A DNA stretch of 64,000 nucleotides, taken from positions 1,116,001 through 1,180,000 of the forward strand of contig NZ_CP139976.1 in assembly GCF_034424625.1 (NCBI RefSeq), read 5' to 3'. A program made the translations under genes and the position numbers. Positions 9,490-19,298 of this stretch are shown here, in pieces (position 1 is the first letter of the stretch; every line of letters starts with the position of its first letter). The DNA comes from Janthinobacterium lividum (GTDB taxonomy: Bacteria > Pseudomonadota > Gammaproteobacteria > Burkholderiales > Burkholderiaceae_D). The notes beneath the pieces were generated by a model, which was given only the letters and a program-made list of their open reading frames with translations, was not told the DNA's origin and made no database searches.

Positions 9490-10296
9490 ATGCTTCAAGC
9501 CACCGAGATCCTGAACGCCAGCATCCTCATCGTCGATGACCAGGAGGCCAACGTCATGCTGCTCGAGCAGGTGTTGCGCAACGCCGGCTATACGCGCATC
9601 ACCTCCACCATGGACCCGCAAGCCGTGCGCGCGCTGCACCAGCAGCACCGCTACGACCTGATCCTGCTCGACTTGCAGATGCCGGAAATGGATGGCTTCG
9701 AAGTGATGGAAGGCTTGCGCGACATCGAGGCGGGCAGCTATCTGCCCGTGCTGGTGATCACGGCCCAGCCCGGCCACAAGCTGCGCGCCCTGCAAGCGGG
9801 CGCCAAGGATTTCGTCAGCAAGCCTTTCGACCTGGTGGAAGTGAAGACGCGCATCCACAACATGCTGGAAGTGCGGCTGCTGTACCAGAAGCTGGCCGAA
9901 TACAACAAGTCGCTGGAACAGATGGTGGAAGTGCGCACGGCGGAGTTGCGCGAAAGCGAAGCGCGCTTCCAGCGCTTCACGGAACTGTCGTCCGACTGGT
10001 ACTGGGAGCAGGATGCGCAGGGCAATTTGACGCGCTTTTCCGGCCCCGTGGCTGAAATGCTGGGCATCGGCAGCGAGGAAGAGCCGCAACGCTGGAACGC
10101 GGCCGAGCGTGCCTTGCTCGACGCCAAGATTGCCGCACGGGAACCGTTTCTCGACTTTATCTACAGCCGCGCCAACCTCGACGGCAGCACGCAGTACCTG
10201 CAAGTGAGCGGCGAACCGATGTTCGACAATGGCAGCCGCTTCATCGGCTACCGCGGCATCGGCCTCGATGTCACGCAGCGCCATCGGAGTGCCTGA
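9490..10296 (+). CDS. Response regulator with REC-PAS architecture
   Basis: A 268-aa protein. The receiver domain (1-125) has acidic residues in IVDDQEAN, phospho-acceptor Asp61 (LLDLQMPEMDG) and the conserved Lys of SKPFD. A helical linker (about 130-155) leads to a PAS domain (about 158-262) that ends in a PAC-like YRGIGLDVTQR. The protein stops right after PAC, where relatives usually continue into GGDEF or kinase domains. It is therefore a single-domain-type signalling output or a C-terminal truncation. AGGA precedes the ATG. It is co-directional with the hybrid kinase upstream and probably exchanges phosphate with it (inference). Confidence 0.88.
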   Translation: MLQATEILNASILIVDDQEANVMLLEQVLRNAGYTRITSTMDPQAVRALHQQHRYDLILLDLQMPEMDGFEVMEGLRDIEAGSYLPVLVITAQPGHKLRALQAGAKDFVSKPFDLVEVKTRIHNMLEVRLLYQKLAEYNKSLEQMVEVRTAELRESEARFQRFTELSSDWYWEQDAQGNLTRFSGPVAEMLGIGSEEEPQRWNAAERALLDAKIAAREPFLDFIYSRANLDGSTQYLQVSGEPMFDNGSRFIGYRGIGLDVTQRHRSA

Positions 10297-10334
10297 TTTA
10301 TACTTGGTGCCATCGATACTGACCAGGAAAAATC

Positions 10335-10589
10335 ATGACTGACAAATCTCCTTCCTACTGGTTCCCCGCCAAGACCTATGGCTGGGGCTGGGGCTTGCCC
10401 ATCACCTGGCAGGGCTGGCTGGTGTTCCTGTCCGCGCTGGCGCTGTTCGCCTGCGGCGCCTTCCTGTTCCCGCCGCAAGAATCGCTGGCGCTGTACATCA
10501 TCTATGAAGCGGCCATCGTCGCCGTGCTCATTTTCATCTGCCAGCTGAAGGGCGAACCGACCGGCTGGCGCTGGGGCAAGAAGAAATAA
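10335..10589 (+). CDS. Small two-helix membrane protein, unknown function
   Basis: An 84-aa protein starting MTDKSPSYWFPAKTYGWGWG, with two hydrophobic helices (about 29-47 and 54-72) and a basic C-terminus ending in GKKK. AGGAAAA lies 8 nt before the ATG. It follows the REC-PAS gene by 38 nt on the same strand. I recognise it only as a conserved hypothetical type; the Trp/Gly-rich N-terminus and small size suggest an inner-membrane accessory protein. Confidence 0.7.
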   Translation: MTDKSPSYWFPAKTYGWGWGLPITWQGWLVFLSALALFACGAFLFPPQESLALYIIYEAAIVAVLIFICQLKGEPTGWRWGKKK

Positions 10590-10598
10590 TCGTAATGA

Positions 10599-10621
10599 CA
10601 TCGGCTGCGCGGCAGCCGATG
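10599..10621 (+). other. 10-bp hairpin between the small membrane protein and the thi leader
   Basis: Arms at 10599-10608 and 10612-10621 are perfect complements with a 3-nt loop. No T-run follows, so termination is uncertain; it may mark the 3' end of the preceding transcript. Confidence 0.4.
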
Positions 10622-10649
10622 CGCAAAGACGACACCTGCAAGAAATCAT

Positions 10650-10678
10650 CTGGCCACGCGGCGTGAACCGCGTATAAT
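10650..10678 (+). promoter_or_regulatory. Promoter of the thi operon
   Basis: TATAAT at 10673-10678 is an exact -10. A weak -35-like CTGGCC lies 17 bp upstream at 10650-10655. Transcription would start near 10685, just before the TPP riboswitch, which supports the call. Confidence 0.6.
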
Positions 10679-10702
10679 TGGCTCGCTGCCGCAAGGCGGC
10701 AA

Positions 10703-10804
10703 ACGCTAGGGGTCCTGCCTTTCGCTGTGGAAACACGGTGCAAGCGCGGGTGAGAAATACCCTCCGAACCTGATCTGGATAATGCCAGCGAAGGGAAGCT
10801 TTAG
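10703..10804 (+). ncRNA. TPP riboswitch (THI element)
   Basis: Conserved elements of the thiamine pyrophosphate riboswitch are visible: the 5' GGGGTCCTGCC strand near 10709, the GTGAGAAATACCC core (10750-10763), CGAACCTGATCTGGATAATG (10764-10783) and the closing CAGCGAAGGGAA. It sits about 90 nt upstream of thiC. TGGCTCC at 10854-10860 can pair with GGAGCCA at 10884-10890, which contains the thiC Shine-Dalgarno. This suggests TPP represses mainly by blocking translation initiation, the usual mode in proteobacteria. No intrinsic terminator is visible between aptamer and gene. Confidence 0.95.
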
Positions 10805-10868
10805 GATGAACGCACCCCGCTTTTCCGCGTGCGCAATTCCGAACCTCCTTAGCTGGCTCCAGGCTTAA

Positions 10869-12806
<1,938 letters not shown>

Positions 12807-12817
12807 AGGAGAGCGTG

Positions 12818-13030
12818 ATGCCTGCATTGATATCCATCACGCTCAACGGCGCACCGCACCAGGTGCCGCCGGGGCAAACCCTGGACCAACTGATCGCCGC
12901 GCTGTCGCTGGAAAACCAGGCGCTGGCGCTGGCCGTCAACCGCAACGTCGTGCCGCGCAAGGCGTGGCCAGGGCAGGTCTTGCAGACGCAAGACCAAGTG
13001 GAGATAGTACGCGCCATCGGCGGCGGTTAA
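12818..13030 (+). CDS. thiS: Sulfur carrier protein ThiS
   Basis: A 70-aa ubiquitin-fold sulfur carrier for thiazole synthesis. It ends in the required di-glycine (VRAIGGG), whose C-terminal Gly is adenylated and then thiocarboxylated. The ATG follows the thiC stop by 11 nt, with AAGGAGAG directly upstream. The order thiS-thiG matches the known partners. No thiF-type adenylyltransferase gene is present in this cluster. Confidence 0.93.
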   Translation: MPALISITLNGAPHQVPPGQTLDQLIAALSLENQALALAVNRNVVPRKAWPGQVLQTQDQVEIVRAIGGG

Positions 13031-13055
13031 GTTGAGAATAGACAAGGAAAAGCAC

Positions 13056-13850
13056 ATGAATACCGCAACACATGACGACCTGCTGACCATCGCAGGAAAA
13101 CAGTATCAATCGCGCCTGCTGGTGGGCAGCGGCAAGTACAAGGATTTGCCGCAGACGCGCGAAGCGACGGACGCGGCCGAGGCGCAGATCATCACGGTGG
13201 CGATCCGCAGGGTCAATATCGGCCAGGACCCGAACGCGCCCAGCCTGCTGGACTTCGTGCCGCCGGACCAGTACACGATTTTGCCGAACACGGCCGGCTG
13301 CTACAACGCAAAAGATGCCGTCTACACCCTGCAACTGGCGCGCGAGCTCCTGGGCGGGCGCAATCTGGTGAAGCTGGAAGTGCTGGGCGACGAAAAAACC
13401 CTGTTTCCGCACATGCCGGAAACCCTGGTCGCGGCAGAAGCGCTGGTCAAGGATGGCTTCGACGTGATGGTCTACTGCAGCGACGACCCCATCCAGGCGA
13501 AGATTCTGGAGGACATCGGCTGCGTGGCCGTCATGCCGCTGGCGTCGCTGATCGGCTCGGGCATGGGCATCCTGAATCCGTGGAACTTGTCCTTGATCAT
13601 CGATCAGGCGAAAGTGCCCGTGCTCGTCGATGCGGGCGTGGGCACGGCGTCGGATGCGGCCATTGCCATGGAACTTGGCTGCGATGGCGTGCTGATGAAT
13701 ACAGCCATTGCCGGCGCGCGCGACCCCGTGCGCATGGCGCATGCCATGAAGCTGGCCGTGCGGGCCGGGCGCGAAGCATTCCTGGCGGGGCGCATGCCGC
13801 GTAAATTCGCCGCTTCGCCATCGTCGCCGATGGCGGGCCGCCTGGCGTGA
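13056..13850 (+). CDS. thiG: Thiazole synthase ThiG
   Basis: TIM-barrel enzyme of 264 aa that joins DXP, dehydroglycine/iminoacetate and sulfur from ThiS thiocarboxylate to form the thiazole phosphate. The Schiff-base lysine lies in [10 protein letters not shown]. Phosphate-binding glycine motifs are visible ([17 protein letters not shown]). The ATG at 13056 has AAGGA 7 nt upstream. Its stop overlaps the thiD start. The nearby cluster contains neither thiO nor thiH, so the glycine-derived substrate must be supplied by an enzyme encoded elsewhere. The DXP substrate could come from dxs at 35667. Confidence 0.96.
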   Translation: MNTATHDDLLTIAGKQYQSRLLVGSGKYKDLPQTREATDAAEAQIITVAIRRVNIGQDPNAPSLLDFVPPDQYTILPNTAGCYNAKDAVYTLQLARELLGGRNLVKLEVLGDEKTLFPHMPETLVAAEALVKDGFDVMVYCSDDPIQAKILEDIGCVAVMPLASLIGSGMGILNPWNLSLIIDQAKVPVLVDAGVGTASDAAIAMELGCDGVLMNTAIAGARDPVRMAHAMKLAVRAGREAFLAGRMPRKFAASPSSPMAGRLA

Positions 13851-14614
13851 AGCCGGGGAGCCGGCCGACGGTGCTGGTGTTTGCCGGCGCCGATCCGTCG
13901 GGCGGCGCCGGCATCGCCGCCGATATCGTGGCAATTACCGCGCAGGGCGCGCATGCCTTGCCTGTCATCACGGCGCTGACGGTGCAGGACAACGACCGCG
14001 TGTTTGCTGTCGAGCCTGTGGCCCCGGAATTGCTGCGCCGACAGGCGCAGACGCTGATCGACAAGATCGCCATCGATGCCGTGAAGATCGGCATTCCCGG
14101 CAGCGCCGCGAATGCGGCCGTCATTGCGCAACTGATCGCGCAATTGCGGCTGGTCCGGCCGGATTTGCCTGTCGTGCTCGATCCCGTGCTGGCCAGCGGC
14201 CATGGCGACGTGCTCAGCCGGGACGACGCCGTGCTGGCGCTGGCACCCTTGCTGCCGGTGACTACCGTCATCGTACCGAATGGGCCGGAAGCGGCGGCCC
14301 TCGGTGGCGAGAAAAACTTGCGCGCGCAAGGCTGCAAGAACGTGCTGGTGACGGGCGGCCATGGCGAAGGCGAGGTGATCGTCAACCGCTGGCACGATGG
14401 CGAGGACAGGGCGCGCGAGTGGCGCTGGCCGCGCCTGCCCGGCGAATTCCACGGCAGCGGCTGCACCCTGGCGTCCGCCATCGCGGCGCGCCTGGCACTG
14501 GGCCAGGCATTGCCCGAAGCGCTTGATGGCGCGCAAAGCTATTGCCATGCGGCCCTGGCCGGCGCGTATGCGGTTGCGCCAGGCCAACTGATACCGCAAC
14601 GATTCATTCAATAA
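13847..14614 (+). CDS. thiD: Hydroxymethylpyrimidine / phosphomethylpyrimidine kinase
   Basis: PfkB/ribokinase-fold kinase of 255 aa that phosphorylates HMP-P to HMP-PP for coupling by ThiE. The N-terminal [15 protein letters not shown] is the characteristic substrate/anion loop. The C-terminal [19 protein letters not shown] contains the GxGC catalytic motif. The GTG start at 13847 overlaps the thiG TGA by three bases (GTGA), which points to translational coupling. A GTG start without a strong ribosome-binding site fits coupling. Confidence 0.94.
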   Translation: MKPGSRPTVLVFAGADPSGGAGIAADIVAITAQGAHALPVITALTVQDNDRVFAVEPVAPELLRRQAQTLIDKIAIDAVKIGIPGSAANAAVIAQLIAQLRLVRPDLPVVLDPVLASGHGDVLSRDDAVLALAPLLPVTTVIVPNGPEAAALGGEKNLRAQGCKNVLVTGGHGEGEVIVNRWHDGEDRAREWRWPRLPGEFHGSGCTLASAIAARLALGQALPEALDGAQSYCHAALAGAYAVAPGQLIPQRFIQ

Positions 14615-14624
14615 GGAAAACATC

Positions 14625-15248
14625 ATGCGTGGACTGTATCTGGTTACCCCGAACTGGGATGACACCGACCGCCTGCTCGATATCACGGAACAGGCTTTGC
14701 ATGGCGGCGTGGCCCTGCTGCAATACCGCCACAAGAGCGCCGAGGCGGAACAGCGGCGCGAGCAGGCGGGCGCCTTGCTGGTCCTGGCCCGCAAGTATGG
14801 CGTGCCTTTCATCATCAACGATTTTATCGAGCTGTGCGAAGAGCTCGACGCGGACGGCGTGCACGTGGGCGGCACGGATGCGTCCGTCGCGCAGGTGCGC
14901 GCGCGCCTGGGCAAGGACAAGCTCGTCGGCGCCTCATGCTATGGCGACATGGCCCTGGCGCGGACGGCGCAGGCTGGCGGCGCCAGCTATGTAGCCTTCG
15001 GCGGCTTTTATCCCTCGCTGGTGAAAAAGTATCCGGTCACGACGCCGCCCGATATCGTGCTGCAGGCCAAGCGCGAGATCGCCTTGCCCTGCGTGGTGAT
15101 CGGCGGCATGACGCCGGAAAACGCCGCGCCGCTGGTGGCGCGCGGCGCCGACATGGTGGCGGCCATCAGCAGCGTCTTTGGCAAAGAATACCAGGCGGAC
15201 GATGTGAATATTGCGGTGCAGCAATTCAATCACTTGTTTGCGGCATGA
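14625..15248 (+). CDS. thiE: Thiamine-phosphate synthase
   Basis: Couples HMP-PP and thiazole phosphate into thiamine phosphate. The TIM barrel is 207 aa. The pyrophosphate/HMP residues appear as LLQYRHKSA and FIINDFIEL, followed by ADGVHVGGTDASV. The loop that reads F-P-T-x-T-K in the classical enzyme is here YPSLVKKYPVT, so the canonical Thr-x-Thr-Lys is replaced. The rest of the barrel, including VIGGMTPENAAPL, is normal. AAGGAAAA precedes the ATG. Last gene of the riboswitch-controlled operon. Confidence 0.93.
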   Translation: MRGLYLVTPNWDDTDRLLDITEQALHGGVALLQYRHKSAEAEQRREQAGALLVLARKYGVPFIINDFIELCEELDADGVHVGGTDASVAQVRARLGKDKLVGASCYGDMALARTAQAGGASYVAFGGFYPSLVKKYPVTTPPDIVLQAKREIALPCVVIGGMTPENAAPLVARGADMVAAISSVFGKEYQADDVNIAVQQFNHLFAA

Positions 15249-15327
15249 GCATGCGGGTGCAGGGCTGGTTTGGGCGGATAATCGGCATATAATAAGAGCA
15301 TCATTCATTACCGAGGTCCCTTTGCCC

Positions 15328-15960
15328 ATGAGTCAGCCAGCCGCCGCGAAACGCCTTATCCTGATCGTTGACGATGACCAACTCCTGTTGGAATTCCTCG
15401 GCGAAGTCCTGCGCCATGCCGGCTACGAGACGGCCCTGGCCCATTCGGCCGAAGTGGCGCTGCAGCTGATTGCCCAGCGCGAGCCCGACCTGGCCTTGCT
15501 CGACATCCACATGCCGGGCATGTCGGGCCTGGAGCTGGCCAAGCGCCTGCATGGCGAAACGGCCGTGCCGTTCATGTTCCTGTCCGGCAGCGGCGACAGC
15601 GAATCGGGCAAGCAGGCGGCCGCCTATGGCGCCGTCGGCTATGTCGTCAAACCCGTCGACGAAGGCCGCTTGATGCCCGCATTCGAAGCGGGTCTGGCGC
15701 GCGCCGATGAAATCCGCCAGCTGCGGCGCACCGAACTGAACCTGAATGCGGCGCTGGCCGCCGGCCGCGAAACGAGCCTGGCTGTCGGTTTGCTGATGGG
15801 TAAGTTCCAGACGGACCGCAACACGGCGTTCGAAGTGCTGCGCGACCACGCCCGTTCCAGCCGCCGCAAGATCAATGAAATCGCCAGCCAGCTGCTGCTG
15901 GCCGAAGAAACCCTGAACGGCCTGCACGGCGCCTTTTTGAACCGGGCGAAAACCAAGTAA
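15328..15960 (+). CDS. Response regulator with ANTAR RNA-binding domain
   Basis: A 210-aa regulator. Receiver (about 8-125): IVDDDQLLLEF, phospho-acceptor Asp59 in LLDIHMPGMSG, and conserved Lys in VVKPVDE. A coiled-coil linker leads to an ANTAR domain (about 145-200; VGLLMGKFQTDRNTAFEVLRDHAR). AmiR/NasT-type proteins use this domain to bind paired hairpins in leader RNA and prevent termination. The ATG at 15328 is chosen as the start closest to the REC fold. No sensor kinase lies nearby, so it is an orphan. Its RNA targets are unknown; the hairpin-rich repeat at 17.2-17.5 kb is a speculative candidate. Confidence 0.88.
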   Translation: MSQPAAAKRLILIVDDDQLLLEFLGEVLRHAGYETALAHSAEVALQLIAQREPDLALLDIHMPGMSGLELAKRLHGETAVPFMFLSGSGDSESGKQAAAYGAVGYVVKPVDEGRLMPAFEAGLARADEIRQLRRTELNLNAALAAGRETSLAVGLLMGKFQTDRNTAFEVLRDHARSSRRKINEIASQLLLAEETLNGLHGAFLNRAKTK

Positions 15961-16060
15961 GCGTTGCACCGGCGCCAGCATGGCACGTCGGCGCCTGCCT
16001 TGTTATGATGTGGCGATACGGCGCGCTGGCGCGCCTGGTTCAACCATAGACAGGACACAC

Positions 16061-17167
16061 ATGAAAACCAAAGCAGCGATTGCATGGAAGGCGGGCGCTC
16101 CGCTGACGATCGAAGAAGTCGACCTGGCCGGCCCGCGCGAGGGCGAAGTACTGGTCGAGATCAAGGCCACCGGCATTTGCCACACCGATTACTACACCCT
16201 GTCGGGCGCCGATCCGGAAGGCATCTTCCCGTCGATCCTCGGCCATGAAGGCGCCGGCATCGTCGTCGATGTGGGCCCGGGCGTGAAAAGCCTGAAGAAG
16301 GATGACCACGTCATTCCCCTGTACACGCCGGAATGCCGCCAGTGCAAATTCTGCCTGTCGCAAAAAACCAACCTGTGCCAGTCGATCCGCTCGACCCAGG
16401 GCCGCGGCCTGATGCCGGACGCGACTTCGCGCTTTTCCATCGACGGCAAGCCCATCTTCCATTACATGGGCACATCCACCTTCTCGAACTACATCGTCGT
16501 GCCGGAAATTGCCCTGGCGAAGATCCGCGAAGATGCGCCATTCGACAAAGTCTGCTACATCGGCTGCGGCGTGACGACGGGCGTGGGCGCCGTGTTGTTT
16601 ACGGCCAAGGTGGAAGCGGGCGCCAATGTGGTCGTGTTCGGCCTGGGCGGCATCGGCCTGAACGTGATCCAGGCGGCGAAAATGGTTGGCGCCGACAAGA
16701 TCATCGGCGTGGACATCAACCCGGCGCGCCAGGCCATCGCGCGCAAGTTCGGCATGACGCATTTCGTCAACGCCAACGAGGTGGAAAACGTTGTCGACAC
16801 CATCGTGCAGCTGACGGACGGCGGCGCCGACTATTCGTTTGAATGCATCGGCAACACCACCACCATGCGCCAGTCGCTCGAGTGCTGCCACAAGGGCTGG
16901 GGCCAGTCCATCATCATCGGCGTGGCGGCGGCCGGCCAGGAAATTTCCACCCGTCCATTCCAGCTGGTGACAGGACGCGTGTGGAAAGGTTCCGCCTTCG
17001 GCGGCGCGCGCGGACGCACGGACGTGCCGAAGATTGTCGACTGGTATATGGAAGGCAAGCTCAATATCGACGATTTGATCACGCACCGTTTGAAACTGGA
17101 AGATATCAACCAGGGTTTCGACCTGATGAAGAGCGGCGAATCGATCCGCTCCGTCGTGCTGTATTAA
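16061..17167 (+). CDS. frmA: S-(hydroxymethyl)glutathione dehydrogenase / class III alcohol dehydrogenase
   Basis: Zinc- and NAD-dependent enzyme oxidising the glutathione adduct of formaldehyde. The 368 aa match the class III family. Catalytic zinc ligands are Cys40 (ATGICHTD) and the His of GHEGAG; the structural-zinc cysteines lie in ECRQCKFCLSQKTNLC. The Rossmann fingerprint is VFGLGGIGLNV. The ATG at 16061 follows CAGGACA. A gene for S-formylglutathione hydrolase, often adjacent, is not present here. A strong terminator follows 30 nt after the stop. Confidence 0.97.
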   Translation: MKTKAAIAWKAGAPLTIEEVDLAGPREGEVLVEIKATGICHTDYYTLSGADPEGIFPSILGHEGAGIVVDVGPGVKSLKKDDHVIPLYTPECRQCKFCLSQKTNLCQSIRSTQGRGLMPDATSRFSIDGKPIFHYMGTSTFSNYIVVPEIALAKIREDAPFDKVCYIGCGVTTGVGAVLFTAKVEAGANVVVFGLGGIGLNVIQAAKMVGADKIIGVDINPARQAIARKFGMTHFVNANEVENVVDTIVQLTDGGADYSFECIGNTTTMRQSLECCHKGWGQSIIIGVAAAGQEISTRPFQLVTGRVWKGSAFGGARGRTDVPKIVDWYMEGKLNIDDLITHRLKLEDINQGFDLMKSGESIRSVVLY

Positions 17168-17196
17168 TTGACATACGCCGTACCACGGCGTTTTTG

Positions 17197-17221
17197 CGGA
17201 GGCTGCGGCCTCCGTTTTTTT
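17197..17221 (+). terminator. Intrinsic terminator after frmA (repeat copy 1)
   Basis: Stem CGGAGGC/GCCTCCG (17197-17203 and 17208-17214) with a 4-nt loop, followed by seven T. It lies 30 nt after the frmA stop. Confidence 0.85.
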
Positions 17222-17352
17222 GCCGCCGCGTTTGCCATCCATCGGGCCAGGCTGTCGCCTAACCCTTCATCCCGGCACTTCATCGCACGGCGCTGGCGGT
17301 ACTGGCCGCCAGCGCTTATCGTGATTCTCGTCGCTGTACCACAGCGGCTTTA

Positions 17353-17378
17353 CGGAGGCCCCTGGCCTCCTTTTTTTT
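17353..17378 (+). terminator. Intrinsic terminator, repeat copy 2
   Basis: Stem GGAGGCC/GGCCTCC (17354-17360 and 17364-17370), loop CCT, then eight T. It has the same relative position in copy 2 as the terminator of copy 1. No gene lies between the two, so it may end a separate short transcript. Confidence 0.8.
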
Positions 17379-17510
17379 ACCCGTGCTTTGCCACTCATCG
17401 CGCAAGCCTGCCGTCCAGGTGCGCCTTTTTGCAGCCTGTCGCACCGCGCTGGAGCCGTGAGCTTTCCGTCGTTAAAGTCAATGCTCCACTACTTTTGCGA
17501 CGAGGCAGCC

Positions 17511-18374
17511 ATGTCCACTTCCCACCGTTTGATCCTCAGCCTGGCCGGTATCCTGCTTGGCGGCAGCGCGCTGGCCGTGCAGCCGCCGCAACCGCCCGCG
17601 CCACCGGCCGCACCAGCCGCACCAGCCGCGCCCAGCGTGCAGGTCAGCCGTTCGCTCGACAAGGGTGAAAGCTATGCGCTCGTTGATGGCGCCAGGGATG
17701 GCGAGGGCGTCATCGTCATCGACAGCGATATTCATTCGCAGCAGGTGGAAAAGCTCAAGCGCTCGATCAAGGGACCCTTCCTGTGGTTCCGCGACCAGGG
17801 ACAGGCTTACGTGCTGCAGGATGCGGCCTTGCTGGGCAAGGTGCGCACGGCATGGCTGCCCTCGAAACAGCTGGGCAAGGAGATGGGCGCGCTTGGCGAT
17901 CAAATGGGCGCGCACGGCAAGGCCATGGGTGAAATGGGCCGCAAGATGGGCGCCCGCAGCCTGGAAAAAGGCAGCGCGCGCGAGTCGGAACAGCTGCGCG
18001 CGCTGGGCCGCCAGCAGCAGGAGCTGGGCCGCAAGCTCGGCGACGCCTCGCGCCGCCAGGCGCTGGCAACGAGCGGCACGGCGCGCCGCGCGGCCGAGCG
18101 CGACGTGGAACGCCTGCAGCAGCAGATGGAAGATGCGCAGGAAGAAATGGAAGAGATCAACGACCGCATCGCCGACGTGCACGAGCGCGAGGCCGAGAAA
18201 ATGGAGCAGATGTCGCGCCAGATGGAGCAGCGCAGCAAGCCGATGGAAGCGCTGGGCAAGCAAATGGACGACCTGGGCCGCCAGCAGGAAAAAGTCGTCA
18301 AGATCGCCGACAAGACCACGCGCCAGGTGATCGCCCAGGCGCTCAGCGAAGGCAAGGCAAAGCTGGTGCGCTGA
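17511..18374 (+). CDS. Secreted coiled-coil protein, unknown function
   Basis: A 287-aa precursor with a Sec signal peptide (cleavage after ALA, about residue 23), then a Pro/Ala-rich stretch (about 24-45). A compact segment (about 50-110; GEGVIVIDSDIHSQQVEKLK, FLWFRDQGQAYVL) precedes a long charged coiled coil (about 120-270) rich in MG/ME repeats. It resembles the C-terminal extracytoplasmic part of some M56/BlaR-like peptidases, but no peptidase domain or HExxH motif is present. GAGG lies 6 nt before the ATG. It is predicted to be periplasmic; its role is unknown. Confidence 0.72.
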   Translation: MSTSHRLILSLAGILLGGSALAVQPPQPPAPPAAPAAPAAPSVQVSRSLDKGESYALVDGARDGEGVIVIDSDIHSQQVEKLKRSIKGPFLWFRDQGQAYVLQDAALLGKVRTAWLPSKQLGKEMGALGDQMGAHGKAMGEMGRKMGARSLEKGSARESEQLRALGRQQQELGRKLGDASRRQALATSGTARRAAERDVERLQQQMEDAQEEMEEINDRIADVHEREAEKMEQMSRQMEQRSKPMEALGKQMDDLGRQQEKVVKIADKTTRQVIAQALSEGKAKLVR

Positions 18375-18387
18375 ATGTTGTGCTGAA

Positions 18388-18924
18388 TCAGCGGGCCAGT
18401 GGCTTGCGCATCAGGCAGCGCAGCGCCGGGTCGTGCCCGTCCTGCGCTTCGCGCGCCAGCTTGAGCGCGTGACCCGCGCCCAGCGCCGCGGCCTCGATTG
18501 CGCTGAAACCGTGGCGCGCATAGTAGGGCGCGTTCCATGGCAGGTGGCGATACGTGCTCAGTGTCAGGCATGCGCAGCCCAGCGTCCGGGCATGGGCCGC
18601 CGCCGCGTCGAGCAGGCGCGCCCCCAGGCCCTGCCGTTGATGCGGCAGGGCAACTGACAATTCCACGATGAACCACTGGCCGTCGAGCGGCTGGGCGGCC
18701 AGGAAACCCGATGGCCGGTCCAGGCCATCGGCGGCCACCCATATGCCGCCATGCTGCTGCAGCATCTGCAAGGTGCTCAGTGGCAAGGGTTCTCCCTGCA
18801 CCAGCCACGCCAGTTCGGGGCCTGCGTGGGCAAACAGAGCTGCGGCGCTGCGCTCGACCTGGGCCAGCAGGGGCAGGTCGGCGCCGGTGGCTGCGCGGAT
18901 GGCGTAACTCACGGTGTGTTCCAC
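18388..18924 (-). CDS. GNAT-family N-acetyltransferase
   Basis: A 178-aa acetyl-CoA-dependent acyltransferase. It has the GNAT beta4-alpha3 core: VELSVALPHQRQGLGARLLDAA carries the Q/RxxGxG/A acetyl-CoA pyrophosphate loop at about residues 97-105. The C-terminal part has APYYARHGFSAIE, the usual beta6-beta7 region. The GTG start at 18924 overlaps the stop of the upstream small gene, so the two are likely translationally coupled. The acceptor substrate cannot be inferred. Confidence 0.85.
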   Translation of the reverse strand: MEHTVSYAIRAATGADLPLLAQVERSAAALFAHAGPELAWLVQGEPLPLSTLQMLQQHGGIWVAADGLDRPSGFLAAQPLDGQWFIVELSVALPHQRQGLGARLLDAAAAHARTLGCACLTLSTYRHLPWNAPYYARHGFSAIEAAALGAGHALKLAREAQDGHDPALRCLMRKPLAR

Positions 18925-19190
18925 ACGGCGGCCACGGCGCGGTATTGCGCCGGCAGCTGCTCCCTGGCGTCGTCCTCGCTGGCATACACCTCATCCTGTA
19001 CCGTTTCCCAGTGCGCGTCGCAGCTGAAACGGTAGACTTGCGCCTCGTCCCCGTAGCGGCACACGGCCAGGCCGTGGATGGCGATGGGGGCGGTGCCGTC
19101 TTCACTGGCGACGTGGCCGAAGGGCAGGCCGGACCAGGCCCAGGCCAGTACGCGGGCGCCGTCGAGGTGGCTGGGAGGTGTCATGGGCAT
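18909..19190 (-). CDS. Small conserved hypothetical protein
   Basis: A 93-aa protein (91 aa if the second ATG at 19184 is used). It has an aromatic-rich centre (CRYGDEAQVYRFSCDAHWETVQD split by a short turn) and an acidic C-terminal helix. There is no signal peptide or TM segment. It resembles a small, mostly Oxalobacteraceae hypothetical family, but I cannot assign a function. It overlaps the GNAT gene start by 16 nt, so the two may be co-expressed. Confidence 0.6.
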   Translation of the reverse strand: MPMTPPSHLDGARVLAWAWSGLPFGHVASEDGTAPIAIHGLAVCRYGDEAQVYRFSCDAHWETVQDEVYASEDDAREQLPAQYRAVAAVWNTP

Positions 19191-19286
19191 GTTTTCGTCA
19201 GCTGTGCAGTGATGCCGATTGTAGCGCGCACGCGGCGAATGCGGCGCGACCGCTGGACAAATGCACAGTATTTTTAGCCATGCCGG

Positions 19287-19292
19287 TATAAT
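19287..19292 (+). promoter_or_regulatory. Consensus -10 seven bases before the uvrD start
   Basis: An exact TATAAT whose last base is followed by six bases and then the uvrD ATG at 19299. If it is used, the transcript would begin at or next to the start codon (leaderless mRNA). No good -35 is placed at 16-18 bp; TGGACA at 19254-19259 is too far (27 bp). Confidence 0.4.
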
Positions 19293-19298
19293 CACGGG

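Larger units (their letters stand above)
17168..17487 (+). repeat. Diverged 2 x 156-bp tandem repeat with hairpins and terminators
   Basis: The gene-free stretch between frmA and the next gene is two tandem copies offset by exactly 156 bases, at least from 17176 to about 17296 and from 17332 to about 17452. Each copy has a 5-bp hairpin with loop TACCA (17176-17190 and 17332-17346), then a GC stem plus T-run (17197-17221 and 17353-17378), then a similar tail (TTTGCCA at 17231 and 17387; TCGCAC near 17283 and 17439). The small stem differs by a compensatory pair (C-G in copy 1, T-A in copy 2). Copy 1 has an extra 10-bp hairpin at 17290-17315. Possibly tandem small RNAs. Confidence 0.7.
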
